Source: CAZGMJ01 sp964526785
GTDB lineage: Bacteria; Planctomycetota; Phycisphaerae; Sedimentisphaerales; Anaerobacaceae
Direction: 5' to 3'
Assembly: GCA_964526785.1 (NCBI GenBank)
Contig: CAZGMJ010000010.1
Coordinates: forward strand, 54,401 to 118,400
DNA length: 64,000 nt
Shown here: positions 34,120 to 42,916 of the stretch, one piece after another
Layout of the letters: every line of letters starts with the position of its first letter
How positions within the stretch are numbered: the stretch's first letter is position 1
Program-made: the position numbers and the translations under genes
Notes under the pieces: generated by a model
The model's database searches: none
What the model saw: only the letters and a program-made list of their open reading frames with translations
Told to the model about the DNA's origin: nothing

Positions 34120-35438
34120 TGTTCCTTCTTTGAGCCTCCCTGTTGCTCCACAATCGCAATATCCGCTTCGGATCGAATAAACACTATACGGCCGTTGATG
34201 AGCACCATATCGACGGGCGTCGTGTGATCGAGCAGGCTCCCTCTCTTGATCACGATATCGGCATCCTTGCCCCGCTCAAGCGACCCCACGCGATCATCAA
34301 TGCCGAGAGCGCGGGCGGAATTGATGGTGATGGCCCTGAGGGTCGTCTGCTCATCGAGACCAAGGTGTGCGGACATGGCCGCCTGAAACGACAACTCTTC
34401 CTGCGGGGCGATCCACGAACTCCACCCGACGGCGTCGGTATTGATCGAGAGCTCCTTGACGCCGGCCTTATGGTATTCCGCGCCCATGCCGTGGAAGGCG
34501 CCGTCGTACGTCGGCCGCGAGAACTCGACCACACGCGGGCCGATGTTGACGAAAACACCGGGTCGTTTGGCCGCCTCTCTGCCGACAAGATAGCCCCCAT
34601 ACGCAGTGTGCGTTGGAATCACATTCAGGGCGTTTTCGTCTTTGAACATGCGAATGGTCTGCATGACGCCCCAGGGAGAATACGTGTGAACGATGGTAGG
34701 GAATTCGCCTTCGAACGCCTTGCGCATCTTCTCTAGCTCGGGTTTGCGGGCGGGCTCCTCTTTGCGATTGCCGTTCTCGTATTGACGCCATGCGTCCGAA
34801 TACTCTTTCGCCTGCTCGAGCATCTGCCGCAGCGCCCAGGACATCCCCATACGAGTGGCGCCCAGATCGCCGCCCCGTCGTTCCGGATTATATGCCTGGG
34901 CGATCTTCATCGCGCCCAGCGCCCGGAGTATCATCTTCTCCGGATCGGACCGGTCCAGCTTGACGATTACGCTGAATCCCGCCAGATTTGTCCCGCTGCC
35001 CGGCATCGTGTGAATGGTCGTGACACCGCCGGTGACGGCTTTGCGCAGCGAGATGTCCTCAGGGTCCACGCACTCGGATATCTGGAGTTCGGGATTGATC
35101 GGGACAACCATATCGTTGAAACCGCCTTCCAGGCCGATGTGTGTATGCGCTTCTACGATGCCGGGAGTGACCCATCTGTCTGAGGCGTCAATAATGGTGA
35201 ACCCGGCTGGTATCTGCACGTTAGCGGCCGGCCCGACGGACGCAATCTTGCCGTCGCTGCAGAGAATGATGCCGTGATCGATGCAGGACAACCCGCCGCC
35301 GGCATCCGACGAATCCGCCATGGTCAGTATCTTGCCCGCTTTGATAGCGTATGCGCCCGACTCTGGTTGGTCGGCACCGACAGCCGAAGCCAATAGAATA
35401 CAGATGAAAAATAGTGCCGGCCTCGGAATCTGCTTCAT
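34116..35438 (-). CDS. exported amidohydrolase (COG1228-type, prolidase-like), complete metal site
   Basis: 440 aa with signal peptide 'ALFFICILLASAVGA'. It is one of two modules in the array with all ligands of the binuclear amidohydrolase site: His98 and His100 ('EAHTHIG'), candidate carboxylated Lys178 ('LGAMKIAQAYNPERRGG'), His251 ('TIVHTYSPWGV'), His277 ('IPTHTAYGG') and Asp335 ('SINTDAVGW'). The C-terminus is 'SARALGIDDRVGSLERGKDADIVIKRG'. Related enzymes hydrolyse Xaa-Pro or other dipeptides, or imidazolonepropionate. An exported location and peptidase neighbours favour a peptide or N-acyl substrate. GGAGGG lies just upstream of the ATG, which overlaps the previous stop by 4 bp. Confidence 0.88.
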   Translation of the reverse strand: MKQIPRPALFFICILLASAVGADQPESGAYAIKAGKILTMADSSDAGGGLSCIDHGIILCSDGKIASVGPAANVQIPAGFTIIDASDRWVTPGIVEAHTHIGLEGGFNDMVVPINPELQISECVDPEDISLRKAVTGGVTTIHTMPGSGTNLAGFSVIVKLDRSDPEKMILRALGAMKIAQAYNPERRGGDLGATRMGMSWALRQMLEQAKEYSDAWRQYENGNRKEEPARKPELEKMRKAFEGEFPTIVHTYSPWGVMQTIRMFKDENALNVIPTHTAYGGYLVGREAAKRPGVFVNIGPRVVEFSRPTYDGAFHGMGAEYHKAGVKELSINTDAVGWSSWIAPQEELSFQAAMSAHLGLDEQTTLRAITINSARALGIDDRVGSLERGKDADIVIKRGSLLDHTTPVDMVLINGRIVFIRSEADIAIVEQQGGSKKEQ

Positions 35439-36691
35439 CGGTCCCTCCTGTACGCGATTTCGCCGTTAACAAGCACCATGTCGACGGGAATGGTCACATC
35501 GAAGAGACTGCCGCCTTTGATCACCAAATCCGCGTCCTTGCCGACCTCGATGCTGCCTACTCTATTCTCGATACCGATCGCTCGGGCCGAATTGATCGTG
35601 AGCGCTTCGAGCGCGGTTCTTTCGTCCAGACCGAGATGTATGGCCACCGAGCCCTGGAAGAACAAATCCTCTTGCGGCAGGACGGGAGCGTCGGTGCAGA
35701 TCGACAGATGCTCAACGCCGGCGGCGGCATACTCTGCTGCCAGACCGTAGAAGCGGTTATCGGCGGAGAAGGGAAAGTCGAACATCCGCGGTCCCACATT
35801 GACATGCACGTCTCGTTTGGCCATTTCGCCGGCTACCTTATAGCCGTCGAAGGTGCCGTGGGAGACTATCGTATGCAGCCCATACTCATCATGGAAAATG
35901 CGGGCGGTCGCCATCACATCCTTTGCACTGGCCGTGTGGACGAGTGTGGGGATTTCACCGTTGACAGCGTCCCGCATGTTCTCCCATCGCGGATCTCCCG
36001 AGTCCTTGCCGCCGGTGTTGTTTCTTCCCTTCTCGAGAATATCGCGAAGAATCCAGGACATGCCCATCCTCGTCAGACCGAGATCGCCGCCTCTTCTCTC
36101 GGGATTATACGCCTGGGCGACTTTCATTGCACCGAGCCGGCGAACGATCATCTCGTCTGCGGTGCGGCCCCGGAGCTTGTATAGAACGCCGAATCCCGCC
36201 ATGTTGGTTCCGCTGCCTGGGATGGTATGGACGGTGGTTACGCCGCGGGCCACCGCCAAAGCGATGTCCGGGTCCTCAGGGTCAATGGTTGCCTCGGTGC
36301 GCAGCTCGGGATTGGTCGGCATGACCATATCGTTTAGCCCGCCCTCGCAGGCCATATGCGAATGGATTTCCACCAGGCCCGGCATCACCCACTTGTCGGT
36401 AGCATCGATGATATCGAAGCCGTCCGGTATGGTCTGGTGTGCCGCTTCTTCGACAGCGGTAATCCTGCCGTCTTCGATCAGTATGACCCCGTGATTCACA
36501 GTTCCCTTAGTCACGGTCAGTATTTTTCCCGCTCTGACAGCCAGTTGCGCCTGCTCTTCTGCCGACGCTGTCCAACAGATCGCAAGAGATGTGGCAATCA
36601 CAAGCACGCGCAGAAAGGCCCCAATTCCCCCATGGTTTGCCCAGTGGTCAGGAGTCCATTCGTACAGCTTCTCTGGCGTTGGTCTTTTCAT
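35435..36691 (-). CDS. exported amidohydrolase (COG1228-type, prolidase-like), complete metal site
   Basis: 418 aa. It is the closest relative of the next gene downstream; both share 'GAMK[IV]AQAYNPERRGGDLG'. The hydrophobic export segment is 'FLRVLVIATSLAICWTASA', preceded by an unusually long polar N-region of about 26 residues. The ligand set is complete: His110 and His112 ('EIHSHMA'), Lys190, His252 ('LVHTASAKDV'), His278 ('VSHGTFDGYK') and Asp333 ('ICTDAPVLPQ'). The ending is 'SARAIGIENRVGSIEVGKDADLVIKGG'. Together with its sibling it may be the catalytic pair of the array. Its start overlaps the double-module gene's stop by 4 bp. Confidence 0.88.
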   Translation of the reverse strand: MKRPTPEKLYEWTPDHWANHGGIGAFLRVLVIATSLAICWTASAEEQAQLAVRAGKILTVTKGTVNHGVILIEDGRITAVEEAAHQTIPDGFDIIDATDKWVMPGLVEIHSHMACEGGLNDMVMPTNPELRTEATIDPEDPDIALAVARGVTTVHTIPGSGTNMAGFGVLYKLRGRTADEMIVRRLGAMKVAQAYNPERRGGDLGLTRMGMSWILRDILEKGRNNTGGKDSGDPRWENMRDAVNGEIPTLVHTASAKDVMATARIFHDEYGLHTIVSHGTFDGYKVAGEMAKRDVHVNVGPRMFDFPFSADNRFYGLAAEYAAAGVEHLSICTDAPVLPQEDLFFQGSVAIHLGLDERTALEALTINSARAIGIENRVGSIEVGKDADLVIKGGSLFDVTIPVDMVLVNGEIAYRRDR

Positions 36692-39195
36692 TTGCGTTCG
36701 TATACGATCCGGCCGTCAATCAGCACCTTCTGCACCCGCGCGGCAAAATCGAAAGGAGCACCTGACAGAATCACCAGATCAGCGTCTTTTCCGACGTCAA
36801 TACTCCCTATACGATCATCAATCTTCAGCAGTTCGGCGGGATGTAGAGTGACGGCACGCAGGGCCTCGTCTTCGTCCATGCCGTTGCGCACCGCATATGC
36901 GGCGTGCATAGGCAGATATTGCGTGCCTGAGGTAGCGCTGGTGTAAAATGCTACTCTGAGCCTGTTCTTAACCAGGACGTCCGCGTTATTGACCTGCCCG
37001 CCTTCCTCTCGCCGAATAAACGCCGGGCCGAGAGCCACGCCGACGCCGTATTTCTTGAGTTCGTCCGTAACGCGAAAGCAATCATCAGCGCCCATGATAA
37101 TCACGTCGAGGTTATGTTCATTCCGAAAGACGTTCAAAGCATTGCGTATCTCATCCGAGCGGTTCGCGTACACCAGGGCCGGCATCTCGCGATCGAAAAG
37201 GCCCCGCAGCAGTTCGAGGTTCGCATCCCGGCCGGGCATGGACGGTTCCTCGATGTCCTCGCGGGCTTCGGGTTTCTTATCCTGCTCGTATTGCCAGCGG
37301 CGCTCGTATTCCGCGTGAGCCTCTTCGTAACGGTCCCACTGGCGATCGTAGTTCTTTGCTTTGTCAAGCAGTTCGCGTGCCTGCCATATCTGGCCCAGAC
37401 GCGCCCTGTCGGCCAGCATGGAGAACTTGATCGCGCCACATTCTTTGACAATCATCCTGCTCCGCTCCCGGCCCGCCAGCTTGATCAGTGCGGCGTTGCC
37501 GCAGACCAGTCCGCTTGTATCGGGAGCAAGCAGAACGGAGGTAACGCCTGCCGCAACGGCCTTCTCAAACGCCTCGTCTTGCGGGGCAATTGCCCGGGCG
37601 ATACTGACGAGCCTCTGGTCGCTCGAACCGGGCCCGTTTGTCGGAGCCGGGGCATTGAGTCGATATGGCTCGCTTTCAGCATGAAGGCCGAGATGCGAGT
37701 GAATGTCGATCATGCCCGGAATGACCACGCTGCCGGTCGCATCGATGATGGTTGCGCCGTCAGGTATGTGTCCCTGCTGCCCCACGTAGTCGATCACGCC
37801 GTCTCGCACGAGAATGAGTCCGGCGACGATGGCGCCCCGGCTTGCCGTAAGTATGCGGCCGGCCTTTATGGCGGTGACGACCGATGGCCTGGCGGGCGAA
37901 TCTTGAGCTTCTTCGCAGGGATGCTCATAGACGACTCTGCCGTCGACGAATGTCTTTTCCACCGTCGAGCGGATGTCAAACGGCGGCGCAGAGAGTATGG
38001 CAAGGTCCGCGTCTTTGCCCTGCTCGATGCTGCCGATGCGGTCGGAAAGACCGAGTATTCGCGCAGGTGAAATCGTGATCGCCTCCAGCGCACTGTCTTG
38101 CGAGAGGCCCTGACGTACGGCGTTGCCCGCGATGAACTGCAAATCCGCAATGCCGGCGTCCGAGGGAGAGGCTATCGCGAACTCAATTCCTGCTTCGGCC
38201 AGAAGCGCCGGATTGTCCGGATGAAACCGCCCCAACATCGTGTCTTGCGTGTCATCCTGCGACCGGACACGCCCCGGCTCAAAGCGACCGATACATACCA
38301 CCGGCCATTTGCTCCCGCGTATGAGATCGACGGCGGCCCACGCCTCAGTCACTCCTTCGAGCAGCAGACGCAGCTTGAATTTTTCGGCCAGCAGAATGGC
38401 GTTGCGTATATCCTGGGCCGTATGGCAATTCACACGAACAGGCAGGTCTCGCCCGGCTGCAAGCACCAATGGCCGCATCCTCAAATCCACTTCCCGTGGC
38501 TGTCGCATCAGGTGTTCGCGCGCTTCCTGCAGCACGTTGCGCAGCATCGCCATTTCACCCATGCGGGTCGTGGGCAACTGTCGACGCTCGGGCAGAATCG
38601 GATTGCACGGATCGGGCGGCAGGGGAGGTTCGTAAATCGGCGGCGGCGACTTCGGCAATTCGCCCAGCGTCAAGTGCAGGGCGGAAATATCGCTGAGGGT
38701 ACGACGTTCGATGGACTCTCCGGCGAGCTTGACAACAGTTCCCGTCCCGCTCAAAAGCCTCTTTTGACCCGGGGAGATATACACGGTTGTCACGCCGCCC
38801 GCCAGGAATGGCTGGTAGTCACCGAAGAAGTCGAATCCATCCACCGCGCGGACGTCGGCCGTGATCGATTCTTCGTCCTCCCGGCCGTCGTAAGCGAGAT
38901 GCGTCGAAGCATCGATGAACCCCGGCACGACGAACTTGCCGCGGACGTCTATTGTTTCCGCTCCGTCGGGAATCTCCAGGTCTTTTCCGACAGCGGCTAT
39001 CTTGCCTTCGCGAATCAAAATGACGCCGTTCTCAATGGGATCCGATGTTACGGGCATAATCGTACCGGCCTTGATTGCCAGCACGCGCGATTCATCCGCG
39101 GCCGCGGCCAATGTAGAGAATGCCGCAAACAACAGGCACGCGCACGCCATCATACCCGGGTTTCTGCTAGCAGTGTTTTGCCAACGTCTATTCAT
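36688..39195 (-). CDS. exported tandem double-module amidohydrolase-like protein
   Basis: About 835 aa; start ATG 39195 is preferred to GTG 39222. There is a signal peptide ('MMACACLLFAAFSTLAAAA') and then two complete amidohydrolase-like modules joined in frame. Module A (about 35-425) has S-T-H in place of HxH ('DASTHLAYDG') but keeps a His at beta-5 ('VNCHTAQDI'). Module B (about 440-835) keeps HSH ('DIHSHLGL') but lacks the beta-5 and beta-6 His and the beta-8 Asp. Each module ends with its own family signature ('DRIGSIEQGKDADLAIL', 'DRIGSIDVGKDADLVIL'). Module B carries a long charged helix (about residues 640-690, rich in E, R and K), perhaps a coiled-coil contact. Neither module looks fully catalytic. 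Confidence 0.85.
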   Translation of the reverse strand: MNRRWQNTASRNPGMMACACLLFAAFSTLAAAADESRVLAIKAGTIMPVTSDPIENGVILIREGKIAAVGKDLEIPDGAETIDVRGKFVVPGFIDASTHLAYDGREDEESITADVRAVDGFDFFGDYQPFLAGGVTTVYISPGQKRLLSGTGTVVKLAGESIERRTLSDISALHLTLGELPKSPPPIYEPPLPPDPCNPILPERRQLPTTRMGEMAMLRNVLQEAREHLMRQPREVDLRMRPLVLAAGRDLPVRVNCHTAQDIRNAILLAEKFKLRLLLEGVTEAWAAVDLIRGSKWPVVCIGRFEPGRVRSQDDTQDTMLGRFHPDNPALLAEAGIEFAIASPSDAGIADLQFIAGNAVRQGLSQDSALEAITISPARILGLSDRIGSIEQGKDADLAILSAPPFDIRSTVEKTFVDGRVVYEHPCEEAQDSPARPSVVTAIKAGRILTASRGAIVAGLILVRDGVIDYVGQQGHIPDGATIIDATGSVVIPGMIDIHSHLGLHAESEPYRLNAPAPTNGPGSSDQRLVSIARAIAPQDEAFEKAVAAGVTSVLLAPDTSGLVCGNAALIKLAGRERSRMIVKECGAIKFSMLADRARLGQIWQARELLDKAKNYDRQWDRYEEAHAEYERRWQYEQDKKPEAREDIEEPSMPGRDANLELLRGLFDREMPALVYANRSDEIRNALNVFRNEHNLDVIIMGADDCFRVTDELKKYGVGVALGPAFIRREEGGQVNNADVLVKNRLRVAFYTSATSGTQYLPMHAAYAVRNGMDEDEALRAVTLHPAELLKIDDRIGSIDVGKDADLVILSGAPFDFAARVQKVLIDGRIVYERK

Positions 39196-39243
39196 GACTA
39201 CAGGTGCTCCGCGTGATCGCACAGCATATCTCCGAAGATTCTC

Positions 39244-40521
39244 CTAATCGGTATCCTGTGGTTGCTGCGGCACTTGCGGTTCTTCCAGAAGTTCCTTAAG
39301 CCGTTTGTCTTTGTCTCGCTCGTACACAATCTCGCCGGCGATCATGACCTTGTCGACCCACGTCTGAACATCCAGCGGATCGCCCGTCAGGAACAGCAGG
39401 GTGGCCTCTTTGCCGGGCTGCACGCTTCCTAAACGATCCTCCACTCCCATGAACTGCGCGGGGTACAGGGTAATCGACTTAAGGGCTTCCGCTCTCTTCA
39501 TGCCGTACTTGACCGCAGTGGCCGCCTGGTACCATAAGTAGCGGTTGCCGTAGTCAGAAGTGTCCGTCTGGAACGCGAAGCGAACGCCGGCTTTATCAAA
39601 TATTGCGGGAAGCACTAGCATCTGCTCTTCCTGCGTCATTTCATCCGTTTCCCAGATCACCAAATCCGGAGGCAGAACAACCGGCAGTTTGCTTGCGGCG
39701 ATGAGTTCTGCGGCCTTATAACACTCGGCATTTAGAACCAGAACCGCCTTAAGCTTGTGCTCCTGCTGAATCCGGATTGCCGCGGGAACGTCCGTTGCGC
39801 GGTCGCAATAGATGAAGGCGGTCAGTTTGCCGTCAAGCAGATCGACCATAGGTTGCTTTTGATCGTCGATTTCTTCGTCGAACGGCTTTTTCTCTTCTTT
39901 TGCTTCAGTCTTGCGGCGTTCGTACTCGTCGAGATAGCGTTGAAGATCGTCCATGTAGCGCCGGAATCGCTGGATGTGTCCCATCCGGCTGGTGTTCCTG
40001 CTCGGTCTGAGCGATATTTTGAGCCCCGTGTAAGGTTTGACCAGCATGGCTTCGACGGTAAGCCCGTGCGGCCGTACGACGGTTCCGGTGCCGCCGAGCA
40101 GCGTGTTGTTGCCGGGCAGGACCAACATGGTCGTCACGCCGTCCCGTAGACAATCTTCAAAGAACGGGCTGATCGGGTCGATGGAATCGAAGGTTGAGAG
40201 AAACGGCGTCTCGGGCATGTTCTCATTCGCTCTGTCCAGTCCGCTGAATGTATGCGCCAAAACAAACCCGGGCATCACGATGCGGTCGACCGCTTCAATC
40301 ACAAAAGCGTCCCACGGAATCTCGACGTTCTTTCCGACGGCCTTGATCTTTCCGTCTTCAATCAGGATGACCCCGTTATGAATGTCCTCGGAAGCAATCG
40401 TGATGATCTTGCCCGCTTTGACGGCGATCTTCTTGCGCACCACCGCCGCCTCGCCGATGCAGCTTATCGCAAAAACCAGAACGAATATGATCAGCAACGT
40501 CCGATGCAACTTGTATTTCAT
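39244..40521 (-). CDS. exported amidohydrolase-like protein, fourth module, degenerate metal site
   Basis: 425 aa with signal peptide 'LLIIFVLVFAISCIGEA'. The amidohydrolase scaffold is clear from 'GVILIEDGKIKAVGKNVEIP' and 'PAQFMGVEDRLGSVQPGKEATLLFLTG'. The HxH position reads H-T-F ('LAHTFSGL'), so the second His is lost, and beta-5/beta-6 His are absent ('FIYCDRATDV', 'VLNAECYKAAEL'). An Asp at beta-8 ('FQTDTSDYG') may remain. A charged helix (residues about 155-205, E/K/R-rich) interrupts the barrel. AGGAGAG precedes the ATG, and the start overlaps the preceding stop (ATGA). Confidence 0.82.
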   Translation of the reverse strand: MKYKLHRTLLIIFVLVFAISCIGEAAVVRKKIAVKAGKIITIASEDIHNGVILIEDGKIKAVGKNVEIPWDAFVIEAVDRIVMPGFVLAHTFSGLDRANENMPETPFLSTFDSIDPISPFFEDCLRDGVTTMLVLPGNNTLLGGTGTVVRPHGLTVEAMLVKPYTGLKISLRPSRNTSRMGHIQRFRRYMDDLQRYLDEYERRKTEAKEEKKPFDEEIDDQKQPMVDLLDGKLTAFIYCDRATDVPAAIRIQQEHKLKAVLVLNAECYKAAELIAASKLPVVLPPDLVIWETDEMTQEEQMLVLPAIFDKAGVRFAFQTDTSDYGNRYLWYQAATAVKYGMKRAEALKSITLYPAQFMGVEDRLGSVQPGKEATLLFLTGDPLDVQTWVDKVMIAGEIVYERDKDKRLKELLEEPQVPQQPQDTD

Positions 40522-41744
40522 GGCTTCTCTCCTGAATCCGCCCGATGGACGGTCCGGCCGTCGATGATGACCGTTTCGACGCGCGTCGTCAATGTCAGCG
40601 GTTCGCCGTTCAAGATGAGCAGGTCGGCGTCCTTGCCCTTCTCAATGCTGCCGATTCGATCGTCCACGCCGAGGAGCCGGGCCGGAATAATGGTGACCGC
40701 CTCGACAGCAGTTTTCCGCGGCATTCCGTGTCTGACGGCAAAACGTGCTGCCGTCAGAAGATCGACGCTTTCCGATGTCATCCCGGAAGACAGCGCAACC
40801 TGCACCCCCGCCTTTGCCAGTATCCCGGCGTTATTCCAATTCACCTCGCGGCCCTCGCGAGCCTGGCGATAGTCCTGCGGATAGTAGTAGAACGGTCCGA
40901 GCACCGCCGAGGCCCCGCCCTGTGCTATTTCGTCCGCGACCTTGTAGCCTTCTGTGCACTCGTCCAGGATAAGCTCGAAACCGTATTCGTCCGCCATCTT
41001 CAACGCCGTGCGAATGTTGATTGCCCTTCGGACATTCAGGCGAACGGGAATATCTCCTTCGAGCACGGCTTCGAGGACTTCCTGCCCCTGCTTCTCCGCC
41101 TGCCCGGACGAGTACTGCTTTGCCTGCGAGAACGCCTGTTGCAGCATCCATATTATGGCCATGCGGGTGGTGGGCCTTCGGTAATAGAAATTGCGGGCGG
41201 GCTCGCTGCGCGGGATGCGGTTGCCATAAGCAGCATCCATACTGAGAACCGCCGCCAGACCGGCGTCTTGCCTGAGCAGCATATCTTCGATCGTTGTGCC
41301 CGCAGGTTTGATCACCGCGCCGAGTCCGCCGATCACATTCTCGCGTCCGGGAGAGACGTACAGCGCGGTCACCCCTTCCTGCACCATGCGTTTGAGTGCT
41401 TTGTGGTCGGGGTCTATTGCTTTGGAGATGCGCAGCGATGGGGTAATCTCCTCCGATTGCTCGTTCAGATCGCCCCGGACCGGCGACACTGCGGATGCAT
41501 CCACAAGCCCCGGCATCACGACCCTGCCCGTTGCGTCGAGGACTGTTGCCCCGTCGGGAATTCGCACGTTTTTGCCAATCTCTGCGATCTTTCCATCGCG
41601 GATGACAATAACCCCGTCAGCGATTTCTTCGGTCACTACCGGCACGATGCGTCCGGCCTTGATCGCCACCACATCCGCGCACACGTGCGGCGGGTGGACT
41701 GCCGACAACACAAACAATGATAACAGTGCCAAACGGGGCCTCAT
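40518..41744 (-). CDS. exported amidohydrolase-like protein, third module, no HxH motif
   Basis: 408 aa with signal peptide 'LALLSLFVLSAVHPPHVCA'. It is family-like throughout: 'EIADGVIVIRDGKIAEIGKNVRIP', 'GRVVMPGLVDAS', 'EGVTALYVSPGRENVIGGLGAVIKPAG', 'ARLLGVDDRIGSIEKGKDADLLILNG'. The metal motif is replaced by D-A-S-A-V-S, and the later His and Asp ligands are missing ('RLNVRRAINI', 'ILDECTEGYK', 'LSSGMTSES'), so it is probably non-catalytic. AGGA lies 4-5 bp before the ATG and the start overlaps the upstream stop by 4 bp. Confidence 0.82.
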   Translation of the reverse strand: MRPRLALLSLFVLSAVHPPHVCADVVAIKAGRIVPVVTEEIADGVIVIRDGKIAEIGKNVRIPDGATVLDATGRVVMPGLVDASAVSPVRGDLNEQSEEITPSLRISKAIDPDHKALKRMVQEGVTALYVSPGRENVIGGLGAVIKPAGTTIEDMLLRQDAGLAAVLSMDAAYGNRIPRSEPARNFYYRRPTTRMAIIWMLQQAFSQAKQYSSGQAEKQGQEVLEAVLEGDIPVRLNVRRAINIRTALKMADEYGFELILDECTEGYKVADEIAQGGASAVLGPFYYYPQDYRQAREGREVNWNNAGILAKAGVQVALSSGMTSESVDLLTAARFAVRHGMPRKTAVEAVTIIPARLLGVDDRIGSIEKGKDADLLILNGEPLTLTTRVETVIIDGRTVHRADSGEKP

Positions 41745-42916
41745 ATGTCCTGCCTCCGGTACACGACCACACCGTTTATCATAACCATTTCCACCGCAGA
41801 GGTCTGTTCGAGCGGGTGGCCGCTGAAGATAACCAGATCGGCGTCTTTGCCTCTCTCGATACTGCCGAGACGCTTTGCAACGCCGAGTAATTCCGCCGCG
41901 TTGATTGTCAACGCCTTGAGGGCCTCGTTCGGATCGAGTCCATGCTTCGTCGCGATCACGGCCGAAGTACGCAGATCATGCAGACTGCTGCGCGGCCCAT
42001 GTGAAGCAAAGGCAAGCTTCACATCCTTCTGCGCCAACACGCCGAAGCGCTTCAGTTCGCGGTTGCGACTCAGCCGCAGCATCGGACCGTGGATGATGCC
42101 GATGCCCCTTTCGGAAATTTTCGCCGCAGCCTCTTCGGTCTCGGCCACATCCACCAGCACGGCCTTTAGATCGTATTGCTCGATAAGCCGCAGGCCCGCC
42201 TGAACTTCATCTGCGGACCGGGCGGTCATGTAGACCGGAAGTTCTCCATGGATCGCCTTTTGCAGTACGTCGAGTGATGTATCGGACACGCCCTCGTCGT
42301 CGTACTGATCGGCCCTGTCGAACTCGTCGCGCAGCATTCGCAGTAATCCCGCACGCGAAGTCGGCGCCCGGTCATGCATCAATGCCTCGTTCGTAAGCGA
42401 CATCTTGATACCGCAGGCCTCCTTTACGAGCCACTGGCTGATCTCTCGACCATGCAGTTTCACCACCGCCGTCTGTCCGCCTACAGGATTCCTGTCGCCC
42501 GGTGCCAGCATCACCGCAGTCACACCCCAGCGCACCGCTTTGCGCAGATCCTCCGAGGTCGGATCGAAAGCGTCGACGATCTGCATCTGCGGGGTCACGG
42601 CGTGGACCGTTTCGTTGATCTCGTTCAGCGGATTGAGCGAAAGCCCGATATGGCAGTGCGCATCGATCAGCCCGGGCATCACGTGCTTGTCGGACATATC
42701 GAGCACCTCGGCCTCGCCGGGCGCACTAGAATTATCGCGGACGGCTCGAATTTTGCCGTCGCGTACGACGACAACGCCGTCGCTGACGACTCGTCCCGCC
42801 ATCGTCCATATCTTGCCCGCGCGTATGACGACGGTCCGGGCCGGTTCGCCCGCAGACCAAACCGCCCCGCAGAACGCGCCGAGAACGATAACAGCAGAAA
42901 GCACGAGCCTTCGCAT
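41741..42916 (-). CDS. exported amidohydrolase-like protein, second module, partial metal site
   Basis: About 391 aa. The ATG at 42916 shares one base with the preceding TGA (TGATG); GTG 42919 is one codon earlier. There is a signal peptide ('LVLSAVIVLGAFCGAVWSA'). It keeps the HxH ('DAHCHIGLSLNP') and the Lys region ('CGIKMSLTNEA'), but lacks His at beta-5 ('VYMTARSADEV'), beta-6 ('VLVDVAETEEA') and Asp at beta-8 ('FASHGPRSS'). It ends with 'AAELLGVAKRLGSIERGKDADLVIFSG'. It may bind one metal without the usual catalysis, or act as a structural subunit. Confidence 0.82.
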   Translation of the reverse strand: MRRLVLSAVIVLGAFCGAVWSAGEPARTVVIRAGKIWTMAGRVVSDGVVVVRDGKIRAVRDNSSAPGEAEVLDMSDKHVMPGLIDAHCHIGLSLNPLNEINETVHAVTPQMQIVDAFDPTSEDLRKAVRWGVTAVMLAPGDRNPVGGQTAVVKLHGREISQWLVKEACGIKMSLTNEALMHDRAPTSRAGLLRMLRDEFDRADQYDDEGVSDTSLDVLQKAIHGELPVYMTARSADEVQAGLRLIEQYDLKAVLVDVAETEEAAAKISERGIGIIHGPMLRLSRNRELKRFGVLAQKDVKLAFASHGPRSSLHDLRTSAVIATKHGLDPNEALKALTINAAELLGVAKRLGSIERGKDADLVIFSGHPLEQTSAVEMVMINGVVVYRRQDI

